In this document: positions 16,765 through 25,178 of the stretch, one piece after another
How positions within the stretch are numbered: the stretch's first letter is position 1
Layout: every line of letters begins with the position of its first letter
Origin: an uncultured Serinicoccus sp.
GTDB lineage: Bacteria; Actinomycetota; Actinomycetes; Actinomycetales; Dermatophilaceae
Direction: 5' to 3'
DNA: 64,000 nucleotides
NCBI RefSeq assembly: GCF_947487915.1
Contig: NZ_CANKYH010000004.1
Location: 1 to 64,000, forward strand
Position numbers and translations under genes: made by a program
The notes under the pieces: model-generated
Databases searched by the model: none
Told to the model about the DNA's origin: nothing
Seen by the model: only the letters and a program-made list of their open reading frames with translations

Positions 16765-18136
16765 GGGCCGCCTCGTGCTGGGCGTGGTGGGCCCGCAGCT
16801 CGTGGAGGTCGAGGCTGGCCAGGACCAGACGTGCAGCCGCGAGGTCCAGTCCGACGACCAGCTTCCCCAGGTGCTCGACACGGACAGCCGGGCGGTCGCC
16901 GAGTCGGGAGGCCGCTGCCGCACGGTCCACCATGCGGACCAGCCTGTCGTAGGTATCGCCCGCGGAGTCCGCGGGCAGCCCCTGGTGGCGGACCTCCTCC
17001 TCGGTCAGCGGGCGTAACCCCCTCAACGACCAGCGCAGCAGCCGTGAACGACGCACCCGGCGCTGGAGCCGCTCAAGGCCCCTCAGGTCCACCGGGTCTT
17101 CCCCGGCCCCCAGTGCCGCGTCGCGGAGCGTCCGTGCCTGGGCCGCGGCATCCTCCCACCCCGCCAGCGCCAGGAAGGAGACGATGTTGTCGAGCGCGCG
17201 GGCCCGGGCGTCGGTCTCGTCGCCGGCCTCGTCCGCGGCGCCGAGGACCTCAGCGCGTGCCTCGGTCACGACGTCGCCCTGCAGCGAGCAGTGCAGCACC
17301 AGTCCTGCCGGCCAGTAAGGCAGCACCGGGCCGAGCCGGACCTTCAGGACGTCCATCTCCAGACCGTCCCTGTCCTCCCCGCCCCCCGCCAGAGGGATTC
17401 CGCCAGGGGACATGTCCATGCCGTCGTGGCCGCCGTGACCTCCGTGGTCGCCGTGGCCTTCGTGTCCACCGCCTCCGCCGTGGCCTTCGTGCCCACCGCC
17501 TCCACCGTGGCCTCCGTGCCCCTCTGCGTCCTCATGGGCGTCGGGCTCCTCGGGACCTGCAGGGTGCCTGTGGTCTCCCTCGTGGCCGGCATGCTCCTCG
17601 TGGCCGGCATGCTCCTCGTGGCCGGCATGCTCCTCGTGGCCGGCATGCTCCTCGTGACCGGCATGACCCTGGTGCTCGCTGTCACCATGACCTGAGTCAT
17701 CCGCGTCACCCGGCTCAACGTGGTGGTCGTGGCCACCGTGCGCGTGCTGGGCCTGGCTGTCGTGGGGCTGGCGTGCGAGCAGATCGTCTGTCCTGGGTCG
17801 GTCCGCCGCGTCGTGCCGGTGGCGGTCGGGGGAGAGAAGGAGTGCGTGTGCCTCGTCAAGGACGGCCGCGACGTCCTCGACGCGAAGGGCCTGGACGGTC
17901 ACCCGCGGCCCTGGCATCTGGTGCCACAACTGGTCGACGGCCTCGCTGAGCCGTGGCCCGGGAGTGCCGCACACGACGAGAACGTCAGCGTCTGCCGGGG
18001 AACGGGCCACTTGCCATCCACGCGCGAGCACGGCGTGCTCGGCCACCATGCGCGTGCGTCCCCATCCGGGCACCTCGACCAGCAGGGCGTGCGCGTACCG
18101 CGCGGCGACGCGCGAGCTCGCCTCGCTCAGACCCAT
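16757..18136 (-). CDS. His-rich NuoB/NuoD-like fusion lacking Fe-S ligands
   Basis: This 459-residue soluble protein sits where nuoB, C and D normally lie. Residues 1-103 resemble NuoB (SPADADVLVVCGTPGPRL, then VDQLWHQMPGPRVTV). The tandem cysteines and both later cysteines that hold cluster N2 are absent, and the only two Cys are 56 and 283. Residues 125-240 are a histidine-rich linker with about 30 His, including five AGHEEH repeats and Gly/His runs. Residues 241-459 resemble a shortened NuoD (VLKVRLGPVLPYWPAGLVL near the start, VLASLDL at the end). The protein likely docks on NuoA/H and binds metal through its linker. No Fe-S or quinone chemistry is expected. It is coupled to nuoA (overlap 18127-18136) and nuoH. 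Confidence 0.6.
   Translation of the reverse strand: MGLSEASSRVAARYAHALLVEVPGWGRTRMVAEHAVLARGWQVARSPADADVLVVCGTPGPRLSEAVDQLWHQMPGPRVTVQALRVEDVAAVLDEAHALLLSPDRHRHDAADRPRTDDLLARQPHDSQAQHAHGGHDHHVEPGDADDSGHGDSEHQGHAGHEEHAGHEEHAGHEEHAGHEEHAGHEGDHRHPAGPEEPDAHEDAEGHGGHGGGGGHEGHGGGGGHEGHGDHGGHGGHDGMDMSPGGIPLAGGGEDRDGLEMDVLKVRLGPVLPYWPAGLVLHCSLQGDVVTEARAEVLGAADEAGDETDARARALDNIVSFLALAGWEDAAAQARTLRDAALGAGEDPVDLRGLERLQRRVRRSRLLRWSLRGLRPLTEEEVRHQGLPADSAGDTYDRLVRMVDRAAAASRLGDRPAVRVEHLGKLVVGLDLAAARLVLASLDLHELRAHHAQHEAAHG
17579..17668. repeat. 18-bp tandem repeat, 5 units
   Basis: The unit CTCGTGGCCGGCATGCTC is present four times perfectly (17579-17650) and once diverged (17651-17668). Within the minus-strand gene it encodes AGHEEH repeats of the histidine-rich linker. 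Being a multiple of three, copy-number change would alter linker length without breaking the frame. Confidence 0.9.
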
Positions 18137-18471
18137 CGCAGGGCACCTTCCCGCCACGCCCAGAGGACGGCGACGAACAACGCAGCGAGGAAGAGGAACA
18201 TCTCGACGACCGCCGTGGTGCCGATCTCGGCGACGACGACGGCCCAGGGGTACATGAACAACATCTCGACGTCGAAGGCGAGAAAGAGGAGGGTCGCCAG
18301 GTACCACCGCACGTGGTACCGGGACAGCGCGTGCTGCTCGGGGATCCAGCCCGACTCGAACGGGAGCACTTCGAGGGGATCCGGCGTGACCGCCGTCCGA
18401 CGGTGCAGCCCGTACAGCACAAGCACGGGTACGACGGCGGCGACGGCCATCACGACGACACCCAGGTACAT
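18127..18471 (-). CDS. nuoA: Complex I-like membrane subunit A
   Basis: This 114-residue three-helix protein shows the diagnostic NuoA block RYHVRWYLATLLFLAFDVEM followed by LFMYPWAVV. The loop cysteine conserved in NuoA/ND3 (E-C-G) is a serine here (F-E-S-G, residue 40). That cysteine lies near the quinone site in ordinary complex I. It is the first gene of the operon, and the coding frames of the next seven genes follow it with overlaps or gaps of no more than about seven bases. No regulator box is seen in the 100 bases upstream, so its control is unclear. Confidence 0.85.
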   Translation of the reverse strand: MYLGVVVMAVAAVVPVLVLYGLHRRTAVTPDPLEVLPFESGWIPEQHALSRYHVRWYLATLLFLAFDVEMLFMYPWAVVVAEIGTTAVVEMFLFLAALFVAVLWAWREGALRWV

Positions 18472-18484
18472 GGACCTCCCTTCG

Positions 18485-18967
18485 GCGCCCTAGATCCTGC
18501 CTGACGGTCGAGCATCTGTCGACCTGGGCGTTTAGCCAACGTCGCGTGCTGGCCCTGGCCGCGCCCGCACGATCGCAGGGGTCTACAGGGTTGGGCCGAG
18601 ACCACTGTCAGGACCAGCGCCAGGCACCAACCACCGAGAGTGCAACATCGGCGAGGGCGCCGGGGCTGAAGACCGTGCTGACCGGCCCCGCCGGAGTGGC
18701 CACACGGACCGGCGGGACCGCGCTGGCCGTTCCAGGGCGAGGCATCGCCTGGAAACGCCTGACCCGTGGGGTGTCGAGGCCCTTCCTGGAGTTCTACAGA
18801 AAGGGCATCCGGCCAGGAAAACCATCGCGCAGCTCACCGAAATGGTGCACAAGGATGAGCCCTTGGGCCACCTGGCCGCTGCTGCCGTCTACGCGGAGAT
18901 CCTCATCGGCATTGCCGCTCCCTTCGCTGAGCCGCGACGGCATAGGTCGACCCGCTGTGCGAGGGTC
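18485..18967. other. Intergenic, nothing recognised
   Basis: About 480 bases between the divergent nuoA and HMA-like genes. Open frames exist on both strands, but their composition is unlike a protein and they match nothing I recognise. A short peptide in one frame near 18820-18930 (EMVHKDEPLGHLAAAAVYAE) looks coding-like and may be a gene relic. Only the regulator box at 18968 is assigned. Confidence 0.4.
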
Positions 18968-18984
18968 TTCATCAAAACTCCACC
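18968..18984 (+). promoter_or_regulatory. 17-bp tandem regulator box (copy 3)
   Basis: TTCATC-AAAAC-TCCACC, ending 77 nt before the HMA-like gene at 19061 and in the forward orientation. It would place the HMA-like protein, Lgt and probably Lnt under the same control as the copper oxidases. Confidence 0.65.
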
Positions 18985-19060
18985 GTTCGGGAAGGCCTTA
19001 CCCATGTCCGCCTGGTTCTCTGGGGTGGGACAGATGCCTTGGGTGGTATGGAGGTGGAGC

Positions 19061-19408
19061 ATGACCACGCAGACGTACCGGGTGCTCGGTCTGACCTGCG
19101 GTGAGTGCCTGGCCGGGATTCTGGACAGCGTGCGCGCCCTGAGCGGCGTGCAGGCGGTCGCCGTGAACCTGGTCGGGGGTGGCCGTGCCCGCCTGAGGGT
19201 CGCAGCTCGGCATGCTCTTGACACCGAGACCGTCAGACGGGCCGTCGAGGGGGCCGGCTTCTTCATGGATGTCGCATCGTCGCACCGGGCAGCTCCGACG
19301 GCCGGAGATGAGGCGGCAGGCTCATCACGACCGCTGGGCAGTCCGGGGGACCGCTGTCACCCGGCGGGCGTCGATGCTCTGCGCGTCGCTGCGGGACAGC
19401 CATTGTGA
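19061..19408 (+). CDS. Small HMA-like protein with CxxC
   Basis: This 115-residue protein has an N-terminal heavy-metal-associated fold: GLTCGECL carries the CxxC site in the position of the usual GMTCxxC, then AVNLVGGGRARL and the TETVRRAVEGAGF closing helix. The C-terminal 45 residues are low-complexity. A paralogue is at 34822-35157, and both are next to an lgt gene. GGAGGTGGA precedes ATG 19061. Its stop overlaps the GTG of lgt, so production of a metal carrier is coupled to lipoprotein lipidation. A direct chaperone role for an ATPase is also possible. Confidence 0.72.
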   Translation: MTTQTYRVLGLTCGECLAGILDSVRALSGVQAVAVNLVGGGRARLRVAARHALDTETVRRAVEGAGFFMDVASSHRAAPTAGDEAAGSSRPLGSPGDRCHPAGVDALRVAAGQPL

Positions 19409-20265
19409 GACTGCTGACTGAGGTCCCCTACCCGGACCTGCCGTCGTCGTTCGACGTCGGTCCCCTCACGGTGTACTGGTACGGCGTCATGTACGCCGTC
19501 GGGTTTCTGCTCGCCTGGGTCCTGGGGACCGTCCTGGCCAAACGACCGGGCTCAGGGTGGAGCACTGACCAGGTCAGTGACCTGATCCTCCACAGCGTCG
19601 TGGGTGTCGTCGTGGGCGGCCGTGTCGGGTACACCTTGTTCTACGGGTTCGAGAACGCGGTGGCCGACCCGGTCAGTGTCCTGCGCATCTATGAAGGAGG
19701 TATGTCCTTCCACGGTGGTCTGCTGGGAGTGCTGGTGGCGCTGTGGGTCTACGCACGCCGTGCCCGGCGCAGTTTCTTCGCTGTCAGCGACTTCGTGGCA
19801 CCACTGGTCCCGCCGGGCCTCTTCCTCGGCCGGATCGGAAACTTCATCAACGCAGAGCTGTGGGGAAAGGAGACCGCCGTCCCCTGGGGCATGGTCTTTC
19901 CCGGCGCCGGGGACGAGCCCCGCCACCCCACCATGCTGTACGAGGCCCTTCTCGAAGGATTGCTCCTGTTCGGCGTCCTGTGGTGGTACACACGTCGCAA
20001 GCCCCCGGTCCGTGCTGTCTCCGGTCTGTTCCTGCTGCTCTACGGAGTGATCCGCGTCCTCGTGGAGTTCCTCCGCGTGCCCGACGCCCACCTTGGTTAC
20101 CTCGCCCTGGAATGGATCACCATGGGCCAGGTGCTCTCGGCCCCCATGGTGATCGTGGGCGGCTACCTTCTGTGGAGCGCCCACCGACAGCCGTCGACCA
20201 TCGACCCACCAGCCGTGGCACGGGCCCATGTGCGGGCGCACCCTGACCAGTCAGTCAATCGGTGA
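19405..20265 (+). CDS. lgt: Prolipoprotein diacylglyceryl transferase
   Basis: This 286-residue integral membrane enzyme moves a diacylglyceryl group from phosphatidylglycerol onto the lipobox cysteine of prelipoproteins. Signature regions are present: GGMSFHGGLLG, LGRIGNFINAELWG with the conserved Arg, Asn and Glu, and PRHPTMLYEALLEG. Seven hydrophobic segments fit the family. Starts with GTG 19405 overlapping the preceding stop. Several lipoproteins in this window (DUF305 pairs, CueP, ResA-like, the second oxidase, the beta-propeller) would be its substrates. This is probably a second copy beside the cell's housekeeping gene, which cannot be confirmed here. Confidence 0.92.
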   Translation: MRLLTEVPYPDLPSSFDVGPLTVYWYGVMYAVGFLLAWVLGTVLAKRPGSGWSTDQVSDLILHSVVGVVVGGRVGYTLFYGFENAVADPVSVLRIYEGGMSFHGGLLGVLVALWVYARRARRSFFAVSDFVAPLVPPGLFLGRIGNFINAELWGKETAVPWGMVFPGAGDEPRHPTMLYEALLEGLLLFGVLWWYTRRKPPVRAVSGLFLLLYGVIRVLVEFLRVPDAHLGYLALEWITMGQVLSAPMVIVGGYLLWSAHRQPSTIDPPAVARAHVRAHPDQSVNR

Positions 20266-20326
20266 TGCCTGCGGCACGTTGGGCTGCACGCGACGCTGCT
20301 CACCATAGGGTCTACGGGGGCGTGGC

Positions 20327-22048
20327 ATGACGACCGCAAGGCCGTCGGTTCCGGGCGAAGTCCTGGGAGCGCGAACGGGCACTGCACCGGGCGGCCGGGT
20401 GCTCAGCGCCGAGCCGAGCAGTGGCGCAGCACGGGAACGGCGCCGGGCACGGCGGGTCGAGGCGCATGGCGGTTTTCCGGCGCCAGCGTGGGTGGCTCGG
20501 TTGTTGCTGGGCCTGCTGGGAGGTGTCGCGCTGTGGCTGGCGTTCCCCGGGTATGACGTCTGGTGGCTGGCGCCTGTCGGCTGTGCTGCCCTGGCCCTGG
20601 CGACTGCCGGCGCCCGACCGTGGGTAGGCGCAGCGGCGGGACTGCTGCTGGGGCTGACCTGGTTCGCACCGATGTTCACCTGGGCCAGCACCTACGCCGG
20701 TGCCCCGGCATGGCTGGCGATGAGCCTGCTGTCCGCGCTCTACCCCGCCGCGCTGGGGGCGCTCCTGTCCGTGGTGCAACGTGCGGGTGCGGTCCGGCCG
20801 GTCGTGGGCGCCGCCGCATGGGTGCTGATGGAGTGGGCCCGCTCGGTCACCCCCTTCGGCGGTTTCCCTTGGGCCAGGTTGGGGTTCAGCCAGGCGGACT
20901 CACCGATGCTGGGCGCCGCCAGCGTCGTGGCCGTCACGGGGCTGGGGTTCCTCGTCGCGCTGGTCGGCGGTCTGCTGGCCCTGAGCGTGCAGCAGACCCG
21001 AGCCCGCGAGGACCGCGGATGGCCGAGGGCGCTGGCTGGGCTGGGCGGGTCAGTCGTGCTGATACTGGTACCGGCTGCTGTGCCACGCCCCGTCTCGGGA
21101 GAGACGCTGACCGTGGCGGCGGTGCAGGGCGACATCCCGGAGGGGTATGACCGGACCCTGTCTGCGGACCCGGGGACCATGCTGGCCCGGTATACCGGGC
21201 GCACGGAGGACCTGGCCGCTCGGGTCCGGTCAGGTGCCGTTCCCGCTCCCGACCTGGTGCTGTGGCCCGAGGGCGCCACCGACCTGGATCCCCTCGACCC
21301 CGAGGTCGGACCCGTGGCGGAAGCGCGCATCCGGGCGGCCACGGACGCGGTGGACGCACCGGTCGTGCTCGGCGGGCTCTCCCGCAGGGGAGGGACAGGC
21401 GCCGCGGCAAACATGGTCTTCAGCTACCTGCCCGACCAGGGACTGGACCAGACCTACCGCAAGGTTTACCTGGCGCCGTTCGGCGAGGTCATGCCCCTGC
21501 GCCCCCTCGTGCGCCACCTGAGCCCATGGGTCGACCGGATCGAGGACCTCGTCCCGGGCGAGCGTCCGGGCGTCATCCCGGTTCCGGCACGTGACGGCCG
21601 GCCCGTGGTGCTCGGCCTGGCCGTCTGCTTCGAGGTCGCCGTCGACCGGGCGGTCAGGGACCTCGTCACCGGCGGCGCCGAGCTGCTCGTGGTGCCCACG
21701 AGCAACGCCTGGTTCGGTCGGGGGGACCAGTCCGTGCAGCACCTTGCCATCTCACGGGTGCGAGCCGTGGAGTACGGGCGGTCCGTCGCGCACGTCAGCA
21801 ACGTCGGTGTCTCGGCGCTGATCACCCCCGACGGCACCGTCGCCGAACGCACCGCGCCGTACACCGAGGCGACACTGCTCGCTCGTCTGCCGCTGCGCAC
21901 GGAGCTCACCCTGGCCGTGCGCACGGGACCGTGGGTGGTCCCCGGCGCAGCGATGATCGTGGCGCTGGCGGCGTTCCGGCCCCGCGGGCCGGGTCCAAGG
22001 GACCGAGCGGGTGCGTACTCGCGATCAGGCCTCGGTGGGTCTGCCTAG
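20327..22048 (+). CDS. lnt: Apolipoprotein N-acyltransferase
   Basis: This 573-residue protein has an N-terminal hydrophobic region of about six helices followed by a carbon-nitrogen hydrolase domain. The catalytic triad is visible as Glu in LWPEGATD, Lys in TYRKVYLAPFGE and Cys in GLAVCFEVAVD. Lnt adds the third acyl chain to lipoproteins; it is universal in Gram-negatives and also occurs in high-GC Gram-positives. It follows lgt by 61 bases and is likely in the same transcript under the 18968 box. Confidence 0.9.
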   Translation: MTTARPSVPGEVLGARTGTAPGGRVLSAEPSSGAARERRRARRVEAHGGFPAPAWVARLLLGLLGGVALWLAFPGYDVWWLAPVGCAALALATAGARPWVGAAAGLLLGLTWFAPMFTWASTYAGAPAWLAMSLLSALYPAALGALLSVVQRAGAVRPVVGAAAWVLMEWARSVTPFGGFPWARLGFSQADSPMLGAASVVAVTGLGFLVALVGGLLALSVQQTRAREDRGWPRALAGLGGSVVLILVPAAVPRPVSGETLTVAAVQGDIPEGYDRTLSADPGTMLARYTGRTEDLAARVRSGAVPAPDLVLWPEGATDLDPLDPEVGPVAEARIRAATDAVDAPVVLGGLSRRGGTGAAANMVFSYLPDQGLDQTYRKVYLAPFGEVMPLRPLVRHLSPWVDRIEDLVPGERPGVIPVPARDGRPVVLGLAVCFEVAVDRAVRDLVTGGAELLVVPTSNAWFGRGDQSVQHLAISRVRAVEYGRSVAHVSNVGVSALITPDGTVAERTAPYTEATLLARLPLRTELTLAVRTGPWVVPGAAMIVALAAFRPRGPGPRDRAGAYSRSGLGGSA

Positions 22049-22572
22049 ACGGTTCGCGCGCAGGGCGGTCGGCCGCGCGAGCCGCAGTAGTCCCCCTGGG
22101 CCGGCCGTCTGACGTCCGCTGATCGCAACGAGCAGCCACGACCGCACGGCCCGAGCGCCCCACGACCTCCCTCCGTCGAGGGTCTGCCGCGCGCCGAGGG
22201 CAGGCCGGGATGGGATAGCCCTGCTCGGCGGCCGGGTGTGCGGAGCGAGGGGGACCGAGTGCGCCACGCCGCCTGCCCTATACCCCATCGGGGTACGCTG
22301 TGAGTCGACGACAAATGAGGGACTCCGCCTGTGCGGGCCGGTATACGGACCGGGGTGATGTACATCCGCTTCGCTACGACCATTGGCGACCGCAGGTCGA
22401 GGACGACGCCGCCCACGGTCGGCTTGCCAGACCCGACACGCCGCCTGCCCGAGGAGGCGGTGGTCGGGACCCTGGGCGCCGTCAGTGCGCAACGCCGTCA
22501 CGTCGAGCCGGCGGACCGACGCACCCTGACCTCAGACCGCCGGATTCCACATCCACGAGCAGGAGCGACGAC
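22049..22572. other. Intergenic with one CsoR-like site
   Basis: About 520 bases between lnt and the decayed CopB-type gene. The only feature I can support is the palindrome at 22281-22295. A stretch near 22330-22400 (in one frame YTDRGDVHPLRY) is faintly like the start of a CsoR, too weakly to annotate. Confidence 0.4.
22281..22295. promoter_or_regulatory. CsoR-like operator
   Basis: TACCCC-ATC-GGGGTA, a perfect six-base inverted repeat with three-base centre, of the type bound by CsoR repressors. It lies 277 nt upstream of the damaged CopB-type ATPase, an unusually long leader, which suggests a gene formerly between them has been lost. Confidence 0.65.
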
Positions 22573-24737
22573 ATGGATCCCCAGGACCACCACGCACCGG
22601 TCACCGACGGCGCTCGTGGCCACCACGACGCCGCCATGACCAGAGTCAGGCCCAGCAGGCGCACCAGCAGCAGGCCGGTCCCGGTCACGGCGGTCAGAGT
22701 GAGCATGCCGACGGGGAGCACGGGCACGGTGACCATGCCCACGGGGACCACGTGGGTCAGTTCCGGCGGCTCTTCTGGATCATGCTCGTCCTCGCGGTGC
22801 CGGTCGTGGGCTTCAACGAGATGTTCGCGGACCTGCTGGGCTACCGGCTGCCGGAGGCGCCGTGGGTGTGGTGGGTCTCTCCGCTGCTGGGCACCGTGGT
22901 GTACCTGTGGGGCGGGTGGCCGTTCCTGACCGGCGCCGTGGCGGAGGCCTGGGCCTGCCGTCCGGGAATGACGCTCCTGATCGGGCTGGCCGTCACCGTC
23001 GCCTTCGTCGCCTCCTGGGGCGCGAGCCTGCGGATCCTGGGCCACGAGCTCAACTTCTGGTGGGAGCTGGCCCTGCTGGTGGTCATCATGCTGCTCGGCC
23101 ACTGGATCGAGATGTGGTCCCTCGCGCAGACCACCTCGGCCATGGACTCGTTGGCCGCGCTGCTGCCCGACGAGGCGGAGAAGGTCGTCGGCGGCGACGT
23201 GGTGACGGTCGCTCCGTCCGAGCTGGTCCTGGGTGACGTCGTGGTCGTCCGTCCCGGCGCCTCCGTGCCGGCGGACGGGCGCATCGTCGACGGCTCGGAG
23301 CATGGACGAGTCCATGGTCACCGGGGAGTCGAGGACCGTCCGACGGGGCTCCGGGGATTCCGTGGTGGCGGGGACGCTGGCGACCGACTCGGGACTGCGG
23401 GTGGAGGTCACACCGCCATGGGCGAGGAGACCACCCTGGCGGGGATCCAGAGGCTCGTCGCGGACGCCCAGGCATCCCTCCCGCGCGCAGCGCATCGCCG
23501 ACACGGCCGCCGGCTGGCTGTTCTGGTTCGTCCTCGCCGCGGCCCTGGTTACCGCGGTCGTGTGGAGCCTGCTCGGCATGCCCGACCGCGCGGTCGTCCG
23601 CAGCGTCACGGTGCTGGTCATCGCCTGCCCGCACGCGCTCGCCCTGGCCATCCCGCTGGTCGTCTCGATCGCGACCGAGCGGGCCGCCCGCGGTGGCGTG
23701 CTGGTCAAGGACCGGCCCGCGCTGGAGTCCATGCGCACCGTCGATGCCGTCCTGTTCGACAAGACCGGCACGCTGACCAAGGGCGAGCCCACCGTGACCG
23801 CGGTGCAGGCCGCTGACGGGCAGACTCGTTCCGAGCTGGAGGTCCTCGCCCTGGCCGCAGCCGCCGAGTCCGACAGCGAGCACCCGCTGGCCAAGGCGAT
23901 CGCCGGGCCGCACGCGGCAGGGAGCTGACGGTCCCGCGCGCCACCGACTTCTCCTCCTCCCCTGCGGTGGGTGTCCGGGGCAGCATCGAGGGCACCGTCG
24001 TCGAGGTGGGCGGCCCGTACCTGCTCGAGCAGCACGCCGCCGCCGAGCTGGCTGTCGCCGAGGACTGGCGGCGGGAGGGCGCGATCATCCTGCACGTGCT
24101 CGCCGACGGCGAGGTGATCGGTGCCCTGCGGCTGGCCGACGAGATCCGGCCGGAGTCGCGGCAGGCGGTCGAGGCCCTGCGCGCCGCCGGTGCCCAGGTC
24201 GTCATGATCACCGGTGACGCGCAGGCGGTCGCCGACACGGTGGCGGCCGAGCTGGGCATCGACCGCGTCTTCGCCGGCGTCCGGCCCGAAGACAAGGCGG
24301 CGAAGGTGGCCGAGCTGCAGCAGGAGGGCCGGAAGGTCGCGATGGTCGGCGACGGGGTGGACGACGCGCCGGCCCTGGCCCAGGCCGACGTCGGCATCGC
24401 CATCGGCGCCGGCACCGACGTGGCCATCGGCTCGGCGGGCGTCATCCTGGCCTCCTCCGACCCGCGCTCGGTCCTGTCGGTCATCGAGCTCTCCCGTGCC
24501 TCCTACCGCTAGATGAAGCAGAACCTGTGGTGGGCGGGCGGGTACAACCTCATCTCGGTCCCACTGGCGGCCGGCGTGCTGGCTCCGGTCGGATTCGTGC
24601 TGCCGATGAGCGTCGGGGCGATACTCATGTCGGCCTCGACGGTCGTCGTCGCTCTGAACGCGCAGCTGCTCCGCCGCCTCGTCCTGACTCCCGCGCACAG
24701 CGCGGCGCGGTTCACGAACACGACGACCCAGCAGTGA
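22573..24737 (+). pseudogene. Decayed CopB-type copper P1B-ATPase (CPH motif)
   Basis: Joining frames reconstructs a full-length P-type ATPase: a His-rich N-terminus (HADGEHGHGDHAHGDH), membrane segments, the phosphatase motif ESMVTGES, the metal-site motif IACPHALALAIPL (CPH, the CopB class), the aspartyl phosphorylation motif DKTGTLTKG, SEHPLAKA, MITGDAQ and MVGDGVDDAPAL. The frame changes at about 22640, 23305, 23425, 23485 and 23915, and codon 24510 is TAG, just before [12 protein letters not shown]. Each block is otherwise well conserved, so inactivation is recent. An intact gene would have exported Cu, and loss may be tolerated because three other ATPases remain. Confidence 0.85.
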
Positions 24738-24860
24738 GGCACCCTGCCGGCATGCGCGGGCGCCTGCCATGACCGCCCGATCCTCAGAGCGCTCGTCCGC
24801 CGACCGACGACGAGCCGGGGCAGTGCAACGGACCACGCGACGATGCCTGGCCCGCTTCGG

Positions 24861-24962
24861 CGTGCCGCGGCCCAGGCTGCGGCAGGCACCGCAGCCCTGC
24901 TCGAGGACCACCTCAGGCACTGGCCCGTCGACAGGCTCGGACCGGCTCGAGGAGAGGGTGAC
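24861..24962 (+). pseudogene. Possible csoR remnant
   Basis: One frame reads AAQAAAGTAALLEDHLRHW, close to the C-terminal helix of the intact CsoR at 45612-45923 (AATKALEAVALGLLEDHLRHC). The second copper-ligand Cys would be Trp here. The N-terminal half with the RRIEGQVRG block is not recoverable. Lying just after the decayed ATPase, it may be the degraded repressor of that lost locus. The evidence is one short alignment. Confidence 0.35.
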
Positions 24963-25178
24963 GATCGGCGGACGGTCTTGAGGCCGTCAGGCAGGAAGCT
25001 GACGCCCCCCGCCCCGGCCGTCAGAACGGCCCGGTGCGACACCGGTCGGCGTGGGAGGACCCCGCGGCGATGACACGCCCTGAGCGCCTCGTGTCCCGGA
25101 CCGGACCGCGCCCGCCTGTGCCCCATCTTCGGACCCACGCCCCTTGCCAGGGCGCCGCGGGGCCGACAGGGTAGGGCC

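Noticed and set aside
17579..17668. Possible CRISPR array
   Set aside because: The 18-bp units are directly adjacent without spacers and encode a His-rich linker in frame. It is a coding tandem repeat.
18820..18940. Short coding-like peptide in the 18.5-19.0 kb gap
   Set aside because: The peptide has a plausible helix pattern, but no ribosome site, start or known family. It may be a relic but cannot be named.
22315..22480. Possible csoR N-terminus after the operator at 22281
   Set aside because: Only a short similarity (YTDRGDVHPLR) exists, without the RIEGQVRG block or the Cys ligand. Too weak to call, even though location would suit.
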